Assembly: GCA_945952415.1 (NCBI GenBank)
Contig: CAMFIF010000003.1
Span: 124,001 to 188,000, forward strand
DNA length: 64,000 bases
Source of the DNA: an uncultured Rhizobium sp.
GTDB taxonomy: Bacteria > Pseudomonadota > Alphaproteobacteria > Rhizobiales > Rhizobiaceae
Reading direction: 5' to 3'
Positions within the stretch are counted from its first letter, which is position 1, and each line of letters begins with the position of its first letter. The position numbers were made by a program, and so were the translations under genes. The notes beneath the pieces were generated by a model that saw only the letters and a program-made list of their open reading frames with translations, did no database searches and was not told the origin of the DNA. Positions 27,075 to 35,592 of the stretch are shown piece by piece.

Positions 27075-27911
27075 ATGTCGGCCCCGGACAGGCCGCCCAC
27101 GGGCGATGCGGCCGGCGCCCTGATGGAGTTTCTGAGCCCTCCGGGCGCGATGATCCTGATCCGGCTCGACCGGGTCGAGGGTTCGGCCCCGCGGGAGGCC
27201 GGGACCACCATGATCGTGCGCGAGAACGACCTCTATGGCACGATTGGCGGCGGCTTTGCCGAACATGATGCCATTGCCCATGCCCGCGCCCTGATTGCCG
27301 GCCGGGAAACGGCCCGCGAGCGGGTAACCATCCTCGGCCCCGACAGCGGCCAGTGCTGCGGCGGCCGGCTGACCCTGAGCTTTACCCCCGTGAGCGAGAG
27401 CTTGGCCCGCGACCTGATCGAAGAGGCGCGCGCCACGGAAGAGGCGAACCGGCCGGTGATGATTTTCGGCGCCGGCCATGTGGGAAAGGCCATTGCGCGG
27501 GCGCTTGCGCCCCTGCCCCTGCGGGTAACGGTGGTGGAAACCCGAAGCGATGAGCTTGAGGATCTGCCCGCCAATATACGTCCGCTGCTGGCCGCCCTGC
27601 CGGAAGCCGCACTGTCCGAGCTGCCGTCTGGCGCCGCGGTGCTCATCCTCACCCATGACCATGCACTGGATTTTCTGATCGCCCGCGAAGCCCTGCTTCG
27701 CGACGACCTCGCCTATGTCGGCATGATCGGCTCGGCCACCAAGCGGGCGAGCTTTGCCGGTCACTGGAAGCGGGAGGGTGGCGCGCCGGAAAGGCTTGAC
27801 CGCCTGACGCTGCCGATCGGCGGCAGCGCCGTGAAGGACAAGCGCCCGGCTGTGATCGCGGCCCTCGTGGCGGCAGAACTGCTCAGGCTGCCGCCCTTCG
27901 AAAAGGCCTGA
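27075..27911 (+). CDS. xdhC: Xanthine dehydrogenase maturation factor XdhC
   Basis: A 278-residue chaperone that binds molybdenum cofactor, promotes its sulfuration and inserts it into XdhB. The N-terminal XdhC domain has EGSAPREAGTTMIV and the YGTIGGGFAEHDA strand; the conserved QCCGG follows. The C-terminal Rossmann domain has FGAGHVGKAIARAL and LTHDHALDF, with GMIGSATKRASF near the end. It is the third gene of xdhABC. Length and domain order are normal. Confidence 0.93.
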   Translation: MSAPDRPPTGDAAGALMEFLSPPGAMILIRLDRVEGSAPREAGTTMIVRENDLYGTIGGGFAEHDAIAHARALIAGRETARERVTILGPDSGQCCGGRLTLSFTPVSESLARDLIEEARATEEANRPVMIFGAGHVGKAIARALAPLPLRVTVVETRSDELEDLPANIRPLLAALPEAALSELPSGAAVLILTHDHALDFLIAREALLRDDLAYVGMIGSATKRASFAGHWKREGGAPERLDRLTLPIGGSAVKDKRPAVIAALVAAELLRLPPFEKA

Positions 27912-27928
27912 AGCTTCGTGACTGCCCG

Positions 27929-28354
27929 TCAGGCCGCGTCGCCATCCCTGCCGCCAAGCAGGCGGAGAACCTCGGCCACGCTGTCACCGACAGGCGGCAG
28001 ATCCTGGCGGGCTGCTTCGAGATCCGCCCGCGTCACGCGCTCGTCGCCGCGGATGCCGAGCGCCTCGAAGAGTTCGTTCATCTCCACCGGCTGATCGGCG
28101 GTTTCGAAGGCGGGCTCGATCACGTCACCGGAGGAGGCCCGGTCGGCCTGCATCATGGTGAGAATGTCCATTGCCTTGCCCATAAGTTGATGCAGCGAAG
28201 GCGATGGCGTTTCCTCGAGTGCCGAAATCTGCACCCGGGGCTTCTGCGTTTCCGCAATCAGCCCCTCGGTGATCACCGGTTCGGTGGCGGTGTCCGTGCG
28301 GAGCTGGACGGGTTTCTGGGCCAGAATGGAGGGAGTGGGCGTCACGCTGGTCAT
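27929..28354 (-). CDS. Hypothetical 141-residue protein
   Basis: I do not recognise this protein. It has no signal peptide, no membrane helix and no cysteine. The N-terminal half is polar and threonine/proline-rich. The C-terminal half is predicted helical (MGKAMDILTMMQADRA, VEMNELFEALGIRGDERVTRADLEAARQDLP), with NELFEALG recalling a docking or EF-hand-like helix but no calcium loop. It is convergent with xdhC (17 nt). Codon use matches the neighbours, which supports a real gene. Confidence 0.6.
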   Translation of the reverse strand: MTSVTPTPSILAQKPVQLRTDTATEPVITEGLIAETQKPRVQISALEETPSPSLHQLMGKAMDILTMMQADRASSGDVIEPAFETADQPVEMNELFEALGIRGDERVTRADLEAARQDLPPVGDSVAEVLRLLGGRDGDAA

Positions 28355-28632
28355 GGCGGCTATCCGTTCTCGGTTGGCTCTTTCGTCCCATCATGGACGA
28401 AGCATTCCACTAATCGTAGAAGATCTATCGCGGGCATGCGACCTATAACAATATGAGAATGTCGCCAAATACCGGCAATTGACAGCCACCATGCCGCGAG
28501 TTTTCTCCGCCGAATCAATCCGGCCGCGCTGGCGGTGCGCCGTGTAATGGCAAATAAATTATTAAACAAAACCATTTGCTTCCATCGCAAACAGCGCTTA
28601 GCTCTGGGACATGACGCCCCCGGAGTATTGGC

Positions 28633-29049
28633 ATGGAACCGCTCAATCCCCTGTGGCCGCTTGCGGGCGGTCTTCTCATTGGCCTTTCATCTGGGCTCTA
28701 TCTTCTGCTTGCCGGGCGAATCGCCGGCATATCGGAACTTGCCGCCGGGGCCGCCGGCCTCGCCCGCAGCGGCTTCCGCCCGGAAGCGGCCCTTTTCGTT
28801 CTGGCCATGGTGGCAGGTGCCGGTCTGGCGGCTTTCTTTCTGCGCCGTCCTGACGTGCTGATCCCGGTTTCCACGGGCCCGCTCGTGCTGGCGGGGCTGC
28901 TGGTCGGTTATGGTTCGCGCCTCGGCTCGGGCTGCACCAGCGGCCACGGCATATGCGGTATCGGCCGCCTGTCCCCGCGGTCGATCATCGCCACGATCAC
29001 CTTCATGGCCGTCGCCATGGTGACCGTCTTCCTCATCCGGCACCTGTGA
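28633..29049 (+). CDS. YeeE/YedE-family sulfur transporter, first half
   Basis: A 138-residue membrane protein with four hydrophobic helices, the N-terminal partner of a split YeeE/YedE transporter (PmpA type). The signature [24 protein letters not shown] contains the conserved cysteines and glycines thought to guide thiosulfate- or sulfide-like sulfur species. CCGGAG precedes the start. Its partner follows by 12 nt. The 278 bp upstream hold no gene and are partly AT-rich (28540-28570), presumably the promoter. Confidence 0.85.
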   Translation: MEPLNPLWPLAGGLLIGLSSGLYLLLAGRIAGISELAAGAAGLARSGFRPEAALFVLAMVAGAGLAAFFLRRPDVLIPVSTGPLVLAGLLVGYGSRLGSGCTSGHGICGIGRLSPRSIIATITFMAVAMVTVFLIRHL

Positions 29050-29061
29050 GGAGCAAGACCC

Positions 29062-29478
29062 ATGCGTTTCCTGATCGCCATTCTCTGCGGCCTCCTCTTC
29101 GGCGCCGGCCTTGCCATTTCGGACATGACCAATCCAAGCCGCGTTCTTGCCTTTCTCGATCTGGCAGGCGCCTGGGATCCTTCCGCCCTCTTCGTCTTTG
29201 CGGGCGCGCTGCCCGTCTCGGGTCTCGCCTACTGGCTGGCACGCCGTCGTGCGGCACCGGTTTTTGACGCGCGCTTTCACATGCCGGATGCAACGGCCAT
29301 CGACGGGCGGCTGATAGCAGGTGCCGTGCTGTTCGGCATCGGCTGGGGTATTGCCGGCTTCTGCCCCGGACCCGCGCTCACCGCGGTGATCAGCGCTCAG
29401 CCGGCCGTCTTTCTGTTCCTGGCCGCCATGCTGGCCGGCATGGCCCTCTTCCGACTGACCGACCGGATAGGCCATTAA
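29062..29478 (+). CDS. YeeE/YedE-family sulfur transporter, second half (DUF6691)
   Basis: A 138-residue membrane protein with about four helices: [34 protein letters not shown] and [16 protein letters not shown] are the diagnostic halves of the DUF6691/PmpB family. Together with the preceding protein it rebuilds a full YeeE/YedE pore with its conserved cysteine in GFCPGP. The pair is often regulated by BigR-type ArsR proteins in rhizobia, but none is adjacent here. Confidence 0.85.
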   Translation: MRFLIAILCGLLFGAGLAISDMTNPSRVLAFLDLAGAWDPSALFVFAGALPVSGLAYWLARRRAAPVFDARFHMPDATAIDGRLIAGAVLFGIGWGIAGFCPGPALTAVISAQPAVFLFLAAMLAGMALFRLTDRIGH

Positions 29479-29544
29479 CCGGGCATTAACCGAACCTTCA
29501 TATAAGAAAATATGAATTTTCGAATGTGAAGGAGGATATGCCCC

Positions 29545-29883
29545 GTGTCGTGCTGTGCCCCTGCCACCTCAGGCCTGTCTTTGATGGCTTCCCCCTCCGC
29601 GACTTCCAGCTCTGACGGAAGCCGCCTTTCCGATTTGCAGGCCGAACTGACCGCCAAGAAAGCCGCCCTTTCCGCCGCAAAGACTGCGGCAGAAAAAGCA
29701 TCGCTCAAGGCCGAGATCGAACTCATCGAAAAGCAGATCGAAGAGCTGAAGGCCAAGCGCAATCCCTCCGGCTCCGACAGTGCCGCCGCCAAGGCTGCCG
29801 AGGAACTGGCAAAGCTGTTCAGGGTCGACACGAAGAATTTCGACCCGGATACGCCCTTCGGCAACCGCGTTCTTTATGTCTGA
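29545..29883 (+). CDS. Small coiled-coil hypothetical protein
   Basis: A 112-residue protein beginning at GTG 29545, with AAGGAGGA 8 nt upstream. Residues 25-75 form a lysine/glutamate/alanine coiled coil ([32 protein letters not shown]). The C-terminus [21 protein letters not shown] is compact and might be a fold of its own. The N-terminus has paired cysteines (MSCCAP) but no signal peptide. An ATG at 29538 in another frame lies only 1 nt after the ribosome site and opens a 25-codon frame, so it is not the likely start. Function unknown. Confidence 0.6.
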   Translation: MSCCAPATSGLSLMASPSATSSSDGSRLSDLQAELTAKKAALSAAKTAAEKASLKAEIELIEKQIEELKAKRNPSGSDSAAAKAAEELAKLFRVDTKNFDPDTPFGNRVLYV

Positions 29884-29977
29884 TCGCAGGAAGCAATTTC
29901 GAAGCTAGGCGGCGCGCCGCTCCCCTTCCCGGCCGGCCATCCCCATGTTTCCGGCAACTTCCCCTTTCCTTCTCGTG

Positions 29978-29994
29978 CAAATTCTCGCAATTTG
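29978..29994. promoter_or_regulatory. AT dyad upstream of puuD
   Basis: CAAATT and AATTTG are separated by CTCGC, 32 bp before the puuD start. It is placed to act as an operator of the puuD-guaD operon. No copy was found before xdhA or puuE. Confidence 0.3.
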
Positions 29995-30025
29995 GAAAAA
30001 AACACGCTGAAGAGGGGCATGCGGG

Positions 30026-31264
30026 ATGTATGAATATGCCATCGCCTGGGAATGGCTGGCCTTTGCCGTTCGCTGGCTGCACGTGGTCACGGCCATCGCC
30101 TGGATCGGCTCATCCTTCTATTTCATCGCACTCGATCTGGGGCTGGTGAAGCGCGATCACCTGCCCGTGGGCGCCTATGGCGAGGAATGGCAGGTGCATG
30201 GCGGCGGGTTCTACCACATCCAGAAATACCTGGTTGCCCCGGCCCAGATGCCCGAACATCTCACCTGGTTCAAATGGGAAAGCTACATGACCTGGCTTTC
30301 CGGCTTCGCCATGCTGGCCGTGGTCTATTATGGCGGCGCCGATCTTTTCCTGATCGACCGGCATGTTCTCGACCTCACCCAGGGACAGGCCATCGCTCTC
30401 TCCATGGCCTCGCTCGCCATCGGCTGGATCATCTACGACCAGCTCTGCAAGTCGCCGCTCGGCAAGAACATCTGGGGCCTGATGGCCGTGCTCTATGTGG
30501 CGCTTGTGGCCATGGCCTGGGGCTACACCCAGATCTTCACAGGTCGCGCCGCCTTCCTGCATCTTGGCGCCTTCACCGCCACGATCATGTCGGCCAACGT
30601 GTTCTTCATCATCATTCCGAACCAGAAGATCGTCGTGGCGGACCTGATCGCCGGCCGCACCCCGAACCCGAAATATGGCGTGATTGCCAAGCAACGCTCG
30701 CTGCACAACAATTATCTGACCCTGCCGGTCATCTTCTTCATGCTCTCCAACCACTATCCGCTGGCATTTGCCACCGAGTTCAACTGGGTGATTGCGGCAC
30801 TGGTCTTCCTGATGGGCGTGACGATCCGGCACTGGTTCAACACCACCCATGCCCGCAAGGGACGCCCCACCTGGACCTGGATCGTCACCCTGCTGATCTT
30901 CATTCTCATCATGTGGCTTTCGACCGTGCCGAAGGCCCTGACCGGCGAAGAGGATCAGGCTGCCGCCCCCGCCTTCCGGCAGTTTGCCGCAAACGGCCAT
31001 TTCGGCGCGGTCGTGGAAACCGTGTCGGCGCGCTGCTCCATGTGCCACGCGGCCGAACCGGTATGGGAAGGGCTTGCCCGCCCGCCGAAGCAGGTGAAGC
31101 TGGAAACCGAGGCAGAGATCGCATCGCATGCCCGTGAAATCTACCTGCAGGCCGGCCGCAGCCATGCCATGCCGCCGGGCAATGTCACCGATGTCACGCC
31201 GGAGGAGCGCAAGCTGATCGTGGCCTGGTATGAAACCTCCGTCTCGGGAGCGAAGACCCCATGA
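30026..31264 (+). CDS. puuD: Urate hydroxylase PuuD with C-terminal cytochrome c domain
   Basis: A 412-residue inner-membrane enzyme oxidising urate to 5-hydroxyisourate. The first roughly 300 residues hold eight or nine helices with conserved HVVTAIAWIGSSFYFI, HGGGFYHIQKY, WFKWESYMTWLSG and NHYPLAF. The periplasmic C-terminal domain has the heme c site CSMCH and an axial methionine in HAMPPGN, so electrons go to the respiratory chain instead of oxygen giving peroxide. This cytochrome-linked form replaces soluble uricase. GGGGCATGCGGG precedes the start. Its stop overlaps the guaD start by 4 nt. Confidence 0.93.
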   Translation: MYEYAIAWEWLAFAVRWLHVVTAIAWIGSSFYFIALDLGLVKRDHLPVGAYGEEWQVHGGGFYHIQKYLVAPAQMPEHLTWFKWESYMTWLSGFAMLAVVYYGGADLFLIDRHVLDLTQGQAIALSMASLAIGWIIYDQLCKSPLGKNIWGLMAVLYVALVAMAWGYTQIFTGRAAFLHLGAFTATIMSANVFFIIIPNQKIVVADLIAGRTPNPKYGVIAKQRSLHNNYLTLPVIFFMLSNHYPLAFATEFNWVIAALVFLMGVTIRHWFNTTHARKGRPTWTWIVTLLIFILIMWLSTVPKALTGEEDQAAAPAFRQFAANGHFGAVVETVSARCSMCHAAEPVWEGLARPPKQVKLETEAEIASHAREIYLQAGRSHAMPPGNVTDVTPEERKLIVAWYETSVSGAKTP

Positions 31265-32580
31265 GCGCCCTTCTGATCCGCGGCCGGCTTCTGTCCTTCC
31301 GCCGCGCGCCCCTCTCGCGCGACGATGCCGCCAGCTACTCTTATGAACCGGATGGTGCGGTGCTTGTCGTCGATGGCGAAATACGCGCATCCGGCACCTA
31401 TGGCGAGGTGTTGGAGGAGGCAGAGGATGGCGTACCGGAAGTGGATCACCGCCCGCACCTGATCCTGCCGGGCTTCATCGATACCCACCTGCATTTCCCG
31501 CAGATGCAGGTGATTGGCTCCTATGCCGCAAACCTGCTGGAATGGCTGAACACCTATACGTTCATTGAGGAACAGCGCTTCGCCGATCCCGCCCATGGTG
31601 CGCGCATTGCCGTGCGTTTCTTCGACGAGATGTTGCGGCATGGCACGACGACGGCGGTTGCCTATTGCTCCGTGCACAAGGCCTCGGCCGATGCCTTCTT
31701 GGCCGAAAGCCTGAAGCGCAACATGCGGATGATCGCCGGAAAGGTGATGATGGACCGCAATGCGCCGGAAGCGCTGCGCGATACCGCTCAATCCGGCTAT
31801 GACGACACGAAGCAGGTGATTGCCGACTGGCATGGCAAGGGCCGCAATCACGTGGCAATCACGCCCCGTTTCGCCATCACCTCGACACCGGAACAGATGG
31901 AAGCCGCAGGAGCCCTCGCCCGCGAATTTCCCGACCTCCACATCCAGACCCACCTCTCGGAAAACCGCGAAGAGATCGAGTTCACCTGCTCGCTCTATCC
32001 GGACGCGAAGGACTATACCGACATCTATGACCGCTACGGCCTGCTCGGCAGGAAGAGCCTCTTCGGCCATTGCATCCATCTCTCCGAGCGCGAGGCGGAT
32101 GTGATGAGCGAAAGCGGCTCCGTCGCCGTCCACTGCCCGACGTCGAACCTCTTTCTCGGCTCCGGCCTCTTTCCCCTCCGCCGCCTGACGCAGCGCGAAA
32201 GGCCGGTGCGCGTCGCCTTCGCCACCGATATCGGCGGCGGCACCAGCTATTCCATGCTGCGCACGATGGACGAGGCCTACAAGATCCAGCAGCTGCTGGG
32301 CGAACGGCTCAACCCCTTCGAAAGCTTCTACTTCGCCACCCTCGGCAATGCAGAAGCCCTTTCCCTCTCCGACCGCATCGGCACGCTGGAACCGGGCACG
32401 GATGCGGATCTCGTCGTCCTTGACGCCGCCGCCACACCGGCCATGGCGCTGAAGATGGAGGCAGTTTCGACGCTTTCGGAAGAGCTCTTCCTGCTCCAGA
32501 CGCTCGGCGACGACCGTTCTGTGGTGGAAACTTATGTTGCGGGCAAGGCTTCGAAATCGGCTATAGGGACTGGGGGCTGA
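31261..32580 (+). CDS. guaD: Guanine deaminase
   Basis: A 439-residue zinc amidohydrolase (EC 3.5.4.3) converting guanine to xanthine. Metal ligands are in [28 protein letters not shown] and ATDIGGGTSYSML; HCPTSNLFLGSGLFPLRR is characteristic of GuaD. It overlaps puuD (ATGA), placing the enzyme that makes xanthine and the one that uses urate in one transcript. Its 3' end faces yoeB 46 nt away. Confidence 0.93.
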   Translation: MSALLIRGRLLSFRRAPLSRDDAASYSYEPDGAVLVVDGEIRASGTYGEVLEEAEDGVPEVDHRPHLILPGFIDTHLHFPQMQVIGSYAANLLEWLNTYTFIEEQRFADPAHGARIAVRFFDEMLRHGTTTAVAYCSVHKASADAFLAESLKRNMRMIAGKVMMDRNAPEALRDTAQSGYDDTKQVIADWHGKGRNHVAITPRFAITSTPEQMEAAGALAREFPDLHIQTHLSENREEIEFTCSLYPDAKDYTDIYDRYGLLGRKSLFGHCIHLSEREADVMSESGSVAVHCPTSNLFLGSGLFPLRRLTQRERPVRVAFATDIGGGTSYSMLRTMDEAYKIQQLLGERLNPFESFYFATLGNAEALSLSDRIGTLEPGTDADLVVLDAAATPAMALKMEAVSTLSEELFLLQTLGDDRSVVETYVAGKASKSAIGTGG

Positions 32581-32626
32581 CGCTATACCAGGGCGAGCGC
32601 ACCCAACTCCAGGGCTCTGCTCGCGT

Positions 32627-32899
32627 TCAATAGTGATAGCGGCATTGCGCGACGATCAGCACCGAATCTGCGCCCGTGCCGCGAACTGTATAAACAAGCC
32701 TGTGCTCCTGCGTGATCCGTCTCGACCAAAAGCCGCGCAACTGGCCCTTGAGCGGCTCAGGCTTGCCGATCCCCTCGAAAGGATGGCGCATCGCATCGCG
32801 CAGCAATTCGTTGATGCGGGCAACCACCTTCATGTCCGTCTGCTGCCAATAGACATAGTCTTCCCAAACAGTGGGTGCCCATTGGAGCTTCATCCCCAT
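32627..32899 (-). CDS. yoeB: Toxin YoeB (mRNA interferase)
   Basis: A 90-residue RelE-superfamily toxin that cleaves mRNA in the ribosomal A site. Family residues are all present: the Glu in FEGIGKPEPLKG, RRITQEHRLVY, and the C-terminal catalytic CRYHY with His and Tyr. It therefore looks active. ATG overlaps the antitoxin stop (TAATG), so translation is coupled; an in-frame ATG two codons later is an alternative start. Confidence 0.93.
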   Translation of the reverse strand: MGMKLQWAPTVWEDYVYWQQTDMKVVARINELLRDAMRHPFEGIGKPEPLKGQLRGFWSRRITQEHRLVYTVRGTGADSVLIVAQCRYHY

Positions 32900-33153
32900 T
32901 ACTCAGCAAGGTCGTGACTAATAAGGTTGCGGTTGTCAGCGATATCGGCAACCGCATCCAGCAGGTGCCGGGCATTGGCGGGAGAAGAGAGCAGATGGAG
33001 CGTTTCCATCATGCCCTCATATTCATCCTTGTCGACCATGATGACGGAGGACTTGTCGCGTCGGGTGATCTCGACCGGCACGCGGTCACGCGTCACCGTA
33101 TCCAGTAGGCTCGCCAGTTCTTCCCGTGCCTTTGAAAAATTGACCGACTGCAT
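32899..33153 (-). CDS. yefM: Antitoxin YefM
   Basis: An 84-residue Phd/YefM antitoxin. The N-terminal DNA-binding half reads MQSVNFSKAREELASLLD with VEITRRDKSSVIMVDKDEYEGM, and the C-terminal toxin-binding tail is MMETLHLLSSPANARHLLDAV. AAGGAGG lies 6 nt before the ATG at the 33153 end; the open frame beyond is not part of the protein. It and YoeB autoregulate through the TGTACA-core site just upstream. The hiuH stop is 57 nt upstream on the same strand, so read-through from the purine operon is possible. Confidence 0.93.
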   Translation of the reverse strand: MQSVNFSKAREELASLLDTVTRDRVPVEITRRDKSSVIMVDKDEYEGMMETLHLLSSPANARHLLDAVADIADNRNLISHDLAE

Positions 33154-33168
33154 ACGCACCTCCTTACA

Positions 33169-33192
33169 ACTTGTACAAAATATCGTACAAGT
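33169..33192 (-). promoter_or_regulatory. YefM-YoeB operator
   Basis: ACTTGTAC and GTACAAGT form perfect 8-bp arms around an 8-base spacer, ending 16 bp before the yefM start. The left arm is itself the centre of the palindrome TTGTACAA. A TGTACA core is the known recognition element of YefM-YoeB operators. Confidence 0.75.
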
Positions 33193-33209
33193 CATGATAC
33201 TGCAAGCCG

Positions 33210-33566
33210 TCAACTCCCCCTGTAGGTCGAATACCCATAGGGCGAAAGCAGCAGCGGCACATGGTAATGCGCCGTCGTGTCCGAGATTCCGAAACGGATG
33301 GGGATCACGTCGAGGAATGGTGGATCGGTGAGCCGCGTCCCCAGCCGGCGGAGATAGTCTCCTGCCTTGAACACAAGCTCGTATTCACCGACGAGGAAGC
33401 TGTCGCCAATCAGGATCGGTCCGCCATCGACGCGGCCGTCGGAATTGGTGGTGACGGTGCGGATCTTCTCGCGCTGGTCGCCGTGCAGCCGGTAGAGATC
33501 GATCTCCATTCCCTCGGCCGGCTTGCCGAGCGCGGTGTCGAGCACATGGGTGGTCAGGCCGGTCAT
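33210..33566 (-). CDS. uraH: 5-Hydroxyisourate hydrolase (transthyretin-like)
   Basis: A 118-residue HIU hydrolase acting right after PuuD, giving OHCU. Family marks are [16 protein letters not shown] with the catalytic His, [19 protein letters not shown] at the C-terminus with the diagnostic YRGS. No periplasmic signal is present, so it is cytosolic. It overlaps the upstream allA gene by 4 nt in a puuE-uraD-allA-uraH operon. Confidence 0.95.
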   Translation of the reverse strand: MTGLTTHVLDTALGKPAEGMEIDLYRLHGDQREKIRTVTTNSDGRVDGGPILIGDSFLVGEYELVFKAGDYLRRLGTRLTDPPFLDVIPIRFGISDTTAHYHVPLLLSPYGYSTYRGS

Positions 33567-34066
33567 GGGGTCGGCTCCTCGATTTCATAAGGTTGATCGA
33601 AGAAGAACTCTTCGAGATTGTTGCCGGGGCCTTCGCGGTCCGCAATCAGGAAGTCGCAGACCGTCCCTAGCGCCATCAGCGGATGGTGCCAGACATTGCG
33701 GTGATAGTTCACGCCCTGATGCTCTCCCGCGAGAAAAACCCGCGGCCTCCCGGGCCGGCCGGCCTCATCGGGCGACACGACCACCAGATAGGGCCTTCCG
33801 GAGAGCGGCGAAAAGCTCTGGCTGCCGAGCGGATGCCGCTCCATCATGTCGAGCCGATAGGGAAAGCGGCGCGGCTGTCCCCGGAAGATGTTGAGAATCA
33901 CCGAAGCGCCCTCGCCGATCACCTCCGGCCGCGCGAGCGCATGGTGCCGCTCCGTCGTGCCGCCATTGATCATCCGGACGGAATCCGCCCGGCATTCGAT
34001 CACGTCGCCGAAGGGCGCGAATGCCTCGCGGGTCAGGGGTTCGATCTGAAGCCGCTCGCCCATCAT
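33563..34066 (-). CDS. allA: Ureidoglycolate lyase
   Basis: A 167-residue AllA-family enzyme cleaving ureidoglycolate to glyoxylate and urea. Conserved stretches are [15 protein letters not shown], the [25 protein letters not shown] region (broken across the active site) and the cupin-like [17 protein letters not shown] with its histidines. It overlaps both neighbours, starting at an ATG that shares bases with the uraD stop. Confidence 0.93.
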   Translation of the reverse strand: MMGERLQIEPLTREAFAPFGDVIECRADSVRMINGGTTERHHALARPEVIGEGASVILNIFRGQPRRFPYRLDMMERHPLGSQSFSPLSGRPYLVVVSPDEAGRPGRPRVFLAGEHQGVNYHRNVWHHPLMALGTVCDFLIADREGPGNNLEEFFFDQPYEIEEPTP

Positions 34067-34560
34067 GCCTCCGGCAGAAGCGCATCGAGGCGCAGGCGAA
34101 CGATCCGCTCCACCTGCGCGCAGGCGGTGGCGAATTCCTCTTCCTGCGCGTTGCCGACCCGTTTCTCGAAGGCCGCGAGAATGTCGTGGCGATTGAGACC
34201 CTTGACCGCGATGATGAAGGGAAAGCCGAAGCGCGCCTGATAGGCGTCGTTGAGCTCGGTGAAGCGGGCATGTTCGGCCGGCGTCAGGCGGTCGAGACCG
34301 GCACCGGCCTGTTCCTTCCTGCTGTCTTCCGTAAGCTCGCCGGCAATGGCAAGGCGCCCCGCAAGATCGGGATGGGCACGCAGAACGCCAAGCCTCTCCT
34401 CCGTGCTCGCTTCCCTGAAAGCGGTAACGAGCGCTGCATGGACGCCGGCCGCCGTCAGCGGTTCTTTGACCGCCCCGCTATCATAGGCGCGTTCCGCGAT
34501 GAAGGGAGAATGCTCGACGATGCCGCCGAAGCGCTCCACGAAGTGCTCCCGGCTGATCAT
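34063..34560 (-). CDS. uraD: 2-Oxo-4-hydroxy-4-carboxy-5-ureidoimidazoline decarboxylase
   Basis: A 165-residue all-helical OHCU decarboxylase giving (S)-allantoin. Conserved [16 protein letters not shown], the catalytic-His motif [10 protein letters not shown], and the [22 protein letters not shown] helix are present. The start at the 34560 end ([11 protein letters not shown]) overlaps the puuE stop as ATGA; the open frame beyond it runs antisense to nothing real and is not included. HiuH and UraD together make allantoin stereospecific. Confidence 0.94.
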   Translation of the reverse strand: MISREHFVERFGGIVEHSPFIAERAYDSGAVKEPLTAAGVHAALVTAFREASTEERLGVLRAHPDLAGRLAIAGELTEDSRKEQAGAGLDRLTPAEHARFTELNDAYQARFGFPFIIAVKGLNRHDILAAFEKRVGNAQEEEFATACAQVERIVRLRLDALLPEA

Positions 34561-35486
34561 CACAGCGTCTCCGGCTTGTGATGCGCGTGCCAGTGGCGGG
34601 CGATGTCGACGCGGCGCGGGATCCAAACCTTCTCGTGGCTCTGGATGTAATCGATGAAGCGGCGCAGGCCCTGGATGCGCCCCGGACGGCCCACGAGCCG
34701 GCAATGCAGGCCGATCGACATCATCTTCGGCTTGCCCTCGATCCCCTCCTGATAGAGCGCATCGAAACTGTCCTTCAGATAGCCCTCGAAATGGGCGCCC
34801 GTATTGAAGCCCTGCGCGGTCGCAAAGCGCATGTCATTGGCGTCGAGCGTGTAGGGAATGATGAGATGCGGCTTGTCGGGCGTCTTCCCCTTGATCCAGT
34901 AGGGCAGATCATCCGCATAGCTGTCGGAGGAATAGAGAAGACCGCCGTCTTCCATGGCAAGCCGTTCCGAATGCATGGAGGCGCGGCCCGTATACCAGCC
35001 GAGCGGGCGCTCGCCGGTCACCTTTTCGTGCAACTCCATGGCCAGGCGGAAATGCTCCTTCTCCGCCTCGTAGGTGTAATCCTTGTAGTCGATCCACTTG
35101 TAGCCGTGCGAGGCGATTTCCCAGCCGGCCTCCTTCATGCCCTCGACGGCATCGGGGCTGCGGGCAATGGCGGTGGCGACCGCGTAGACGGTGGCGGGAA
35201 TCTGTTTTTCCTGAAACAGCCGCCACAAACGCCAGAAGCCGGCGCGCGACCCGTATTCATAGATCGATTCCATGTTGAAATGCCGCTGGCCCGGCCAGGG
35301 CTGCGCGCCGACGATTTCCGACAGGAAGGCTTCCGATGCGGCATCGCCATGAAGAATGTTGTTCTCGCCGCCCTCTTCGTAATTCACCACGAACTGGACG
35401 GCGACGCGCGCGCCACCCGGCCAATTCGCATCCGGCATATCCTTGCCATAGCCGCGCATGTCGCGGGGATAATTCGAAAAATCCAT
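34560..35486 (-). CDS. puuE: Cofactor-independent allantoinase PuuE
   Basis: A 308-residue polysaccharide-deacetylase-fold allantoinase that opens allantoin to allantoate without a metal amidohydrolase. Strong family marks are YPRDMRGYGKDMPDANWPGGARVAVQFV (start region), EGGENNILHGDAASE, NMESIYEYGSRAGFWR and SHGYKWIDY. First gene of the puuE-uraD-allA-uraH operon. The start is ambiguous between ATG at the 35486 end and one four codons earlier (35498 end); neither has a strong ribosome site. Confidence 0.92.
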   Translation of the reverse strand: MDFSNYPRDMRGYGKDMPDANWPGGARVAVQFVVNYEEGGENNILHGDAASEAFLSEIVGAQPWPGQRHFNMESIYEYGSRAGFWRLWRLFQEKQIPATVYAVATAIARSPDAVEGMKEAGWEIASHGYKWIDYKDYTYEAEKEHFRLAMELHEKVTGERPLGWYTGRASMHSERLAMEDGGLLYSSDSYADDLPYWIKGKTPDKPHLIIPYTLDANDMRFATAQGFNTGAHFEGYLKDSFDALYQEGIEGKPKMMSIGLHCRLVGRPGRIQGLRRFIDYIQSHEKVWIPRRVDIARHWHAHHKPETL

Positions 35487-35592
35487 CCAAGGCCCCATCT
35501 GGTTTGTCTCGCCAGACGGTATCACCCCAATCGCGAATGTCGAGACGGGCGAAATTCGAAAACAGGGGACAATCGGAAGCCAGAAAGCCGCC

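Noticed and set aside
28535..28861. A plus-strand frame before the YeeE gene starting MANKLLNK
   Set aside because: It overlaps the well-supported YeeE gene in another frame and turns Pro/Ala-rich, so it is not a gene.
30026..32580. PuuD C-terminal cytochrome as a recent fusion
   Set aside because: The cytochrome c domain is a standard part of this urate hydroxylase family.
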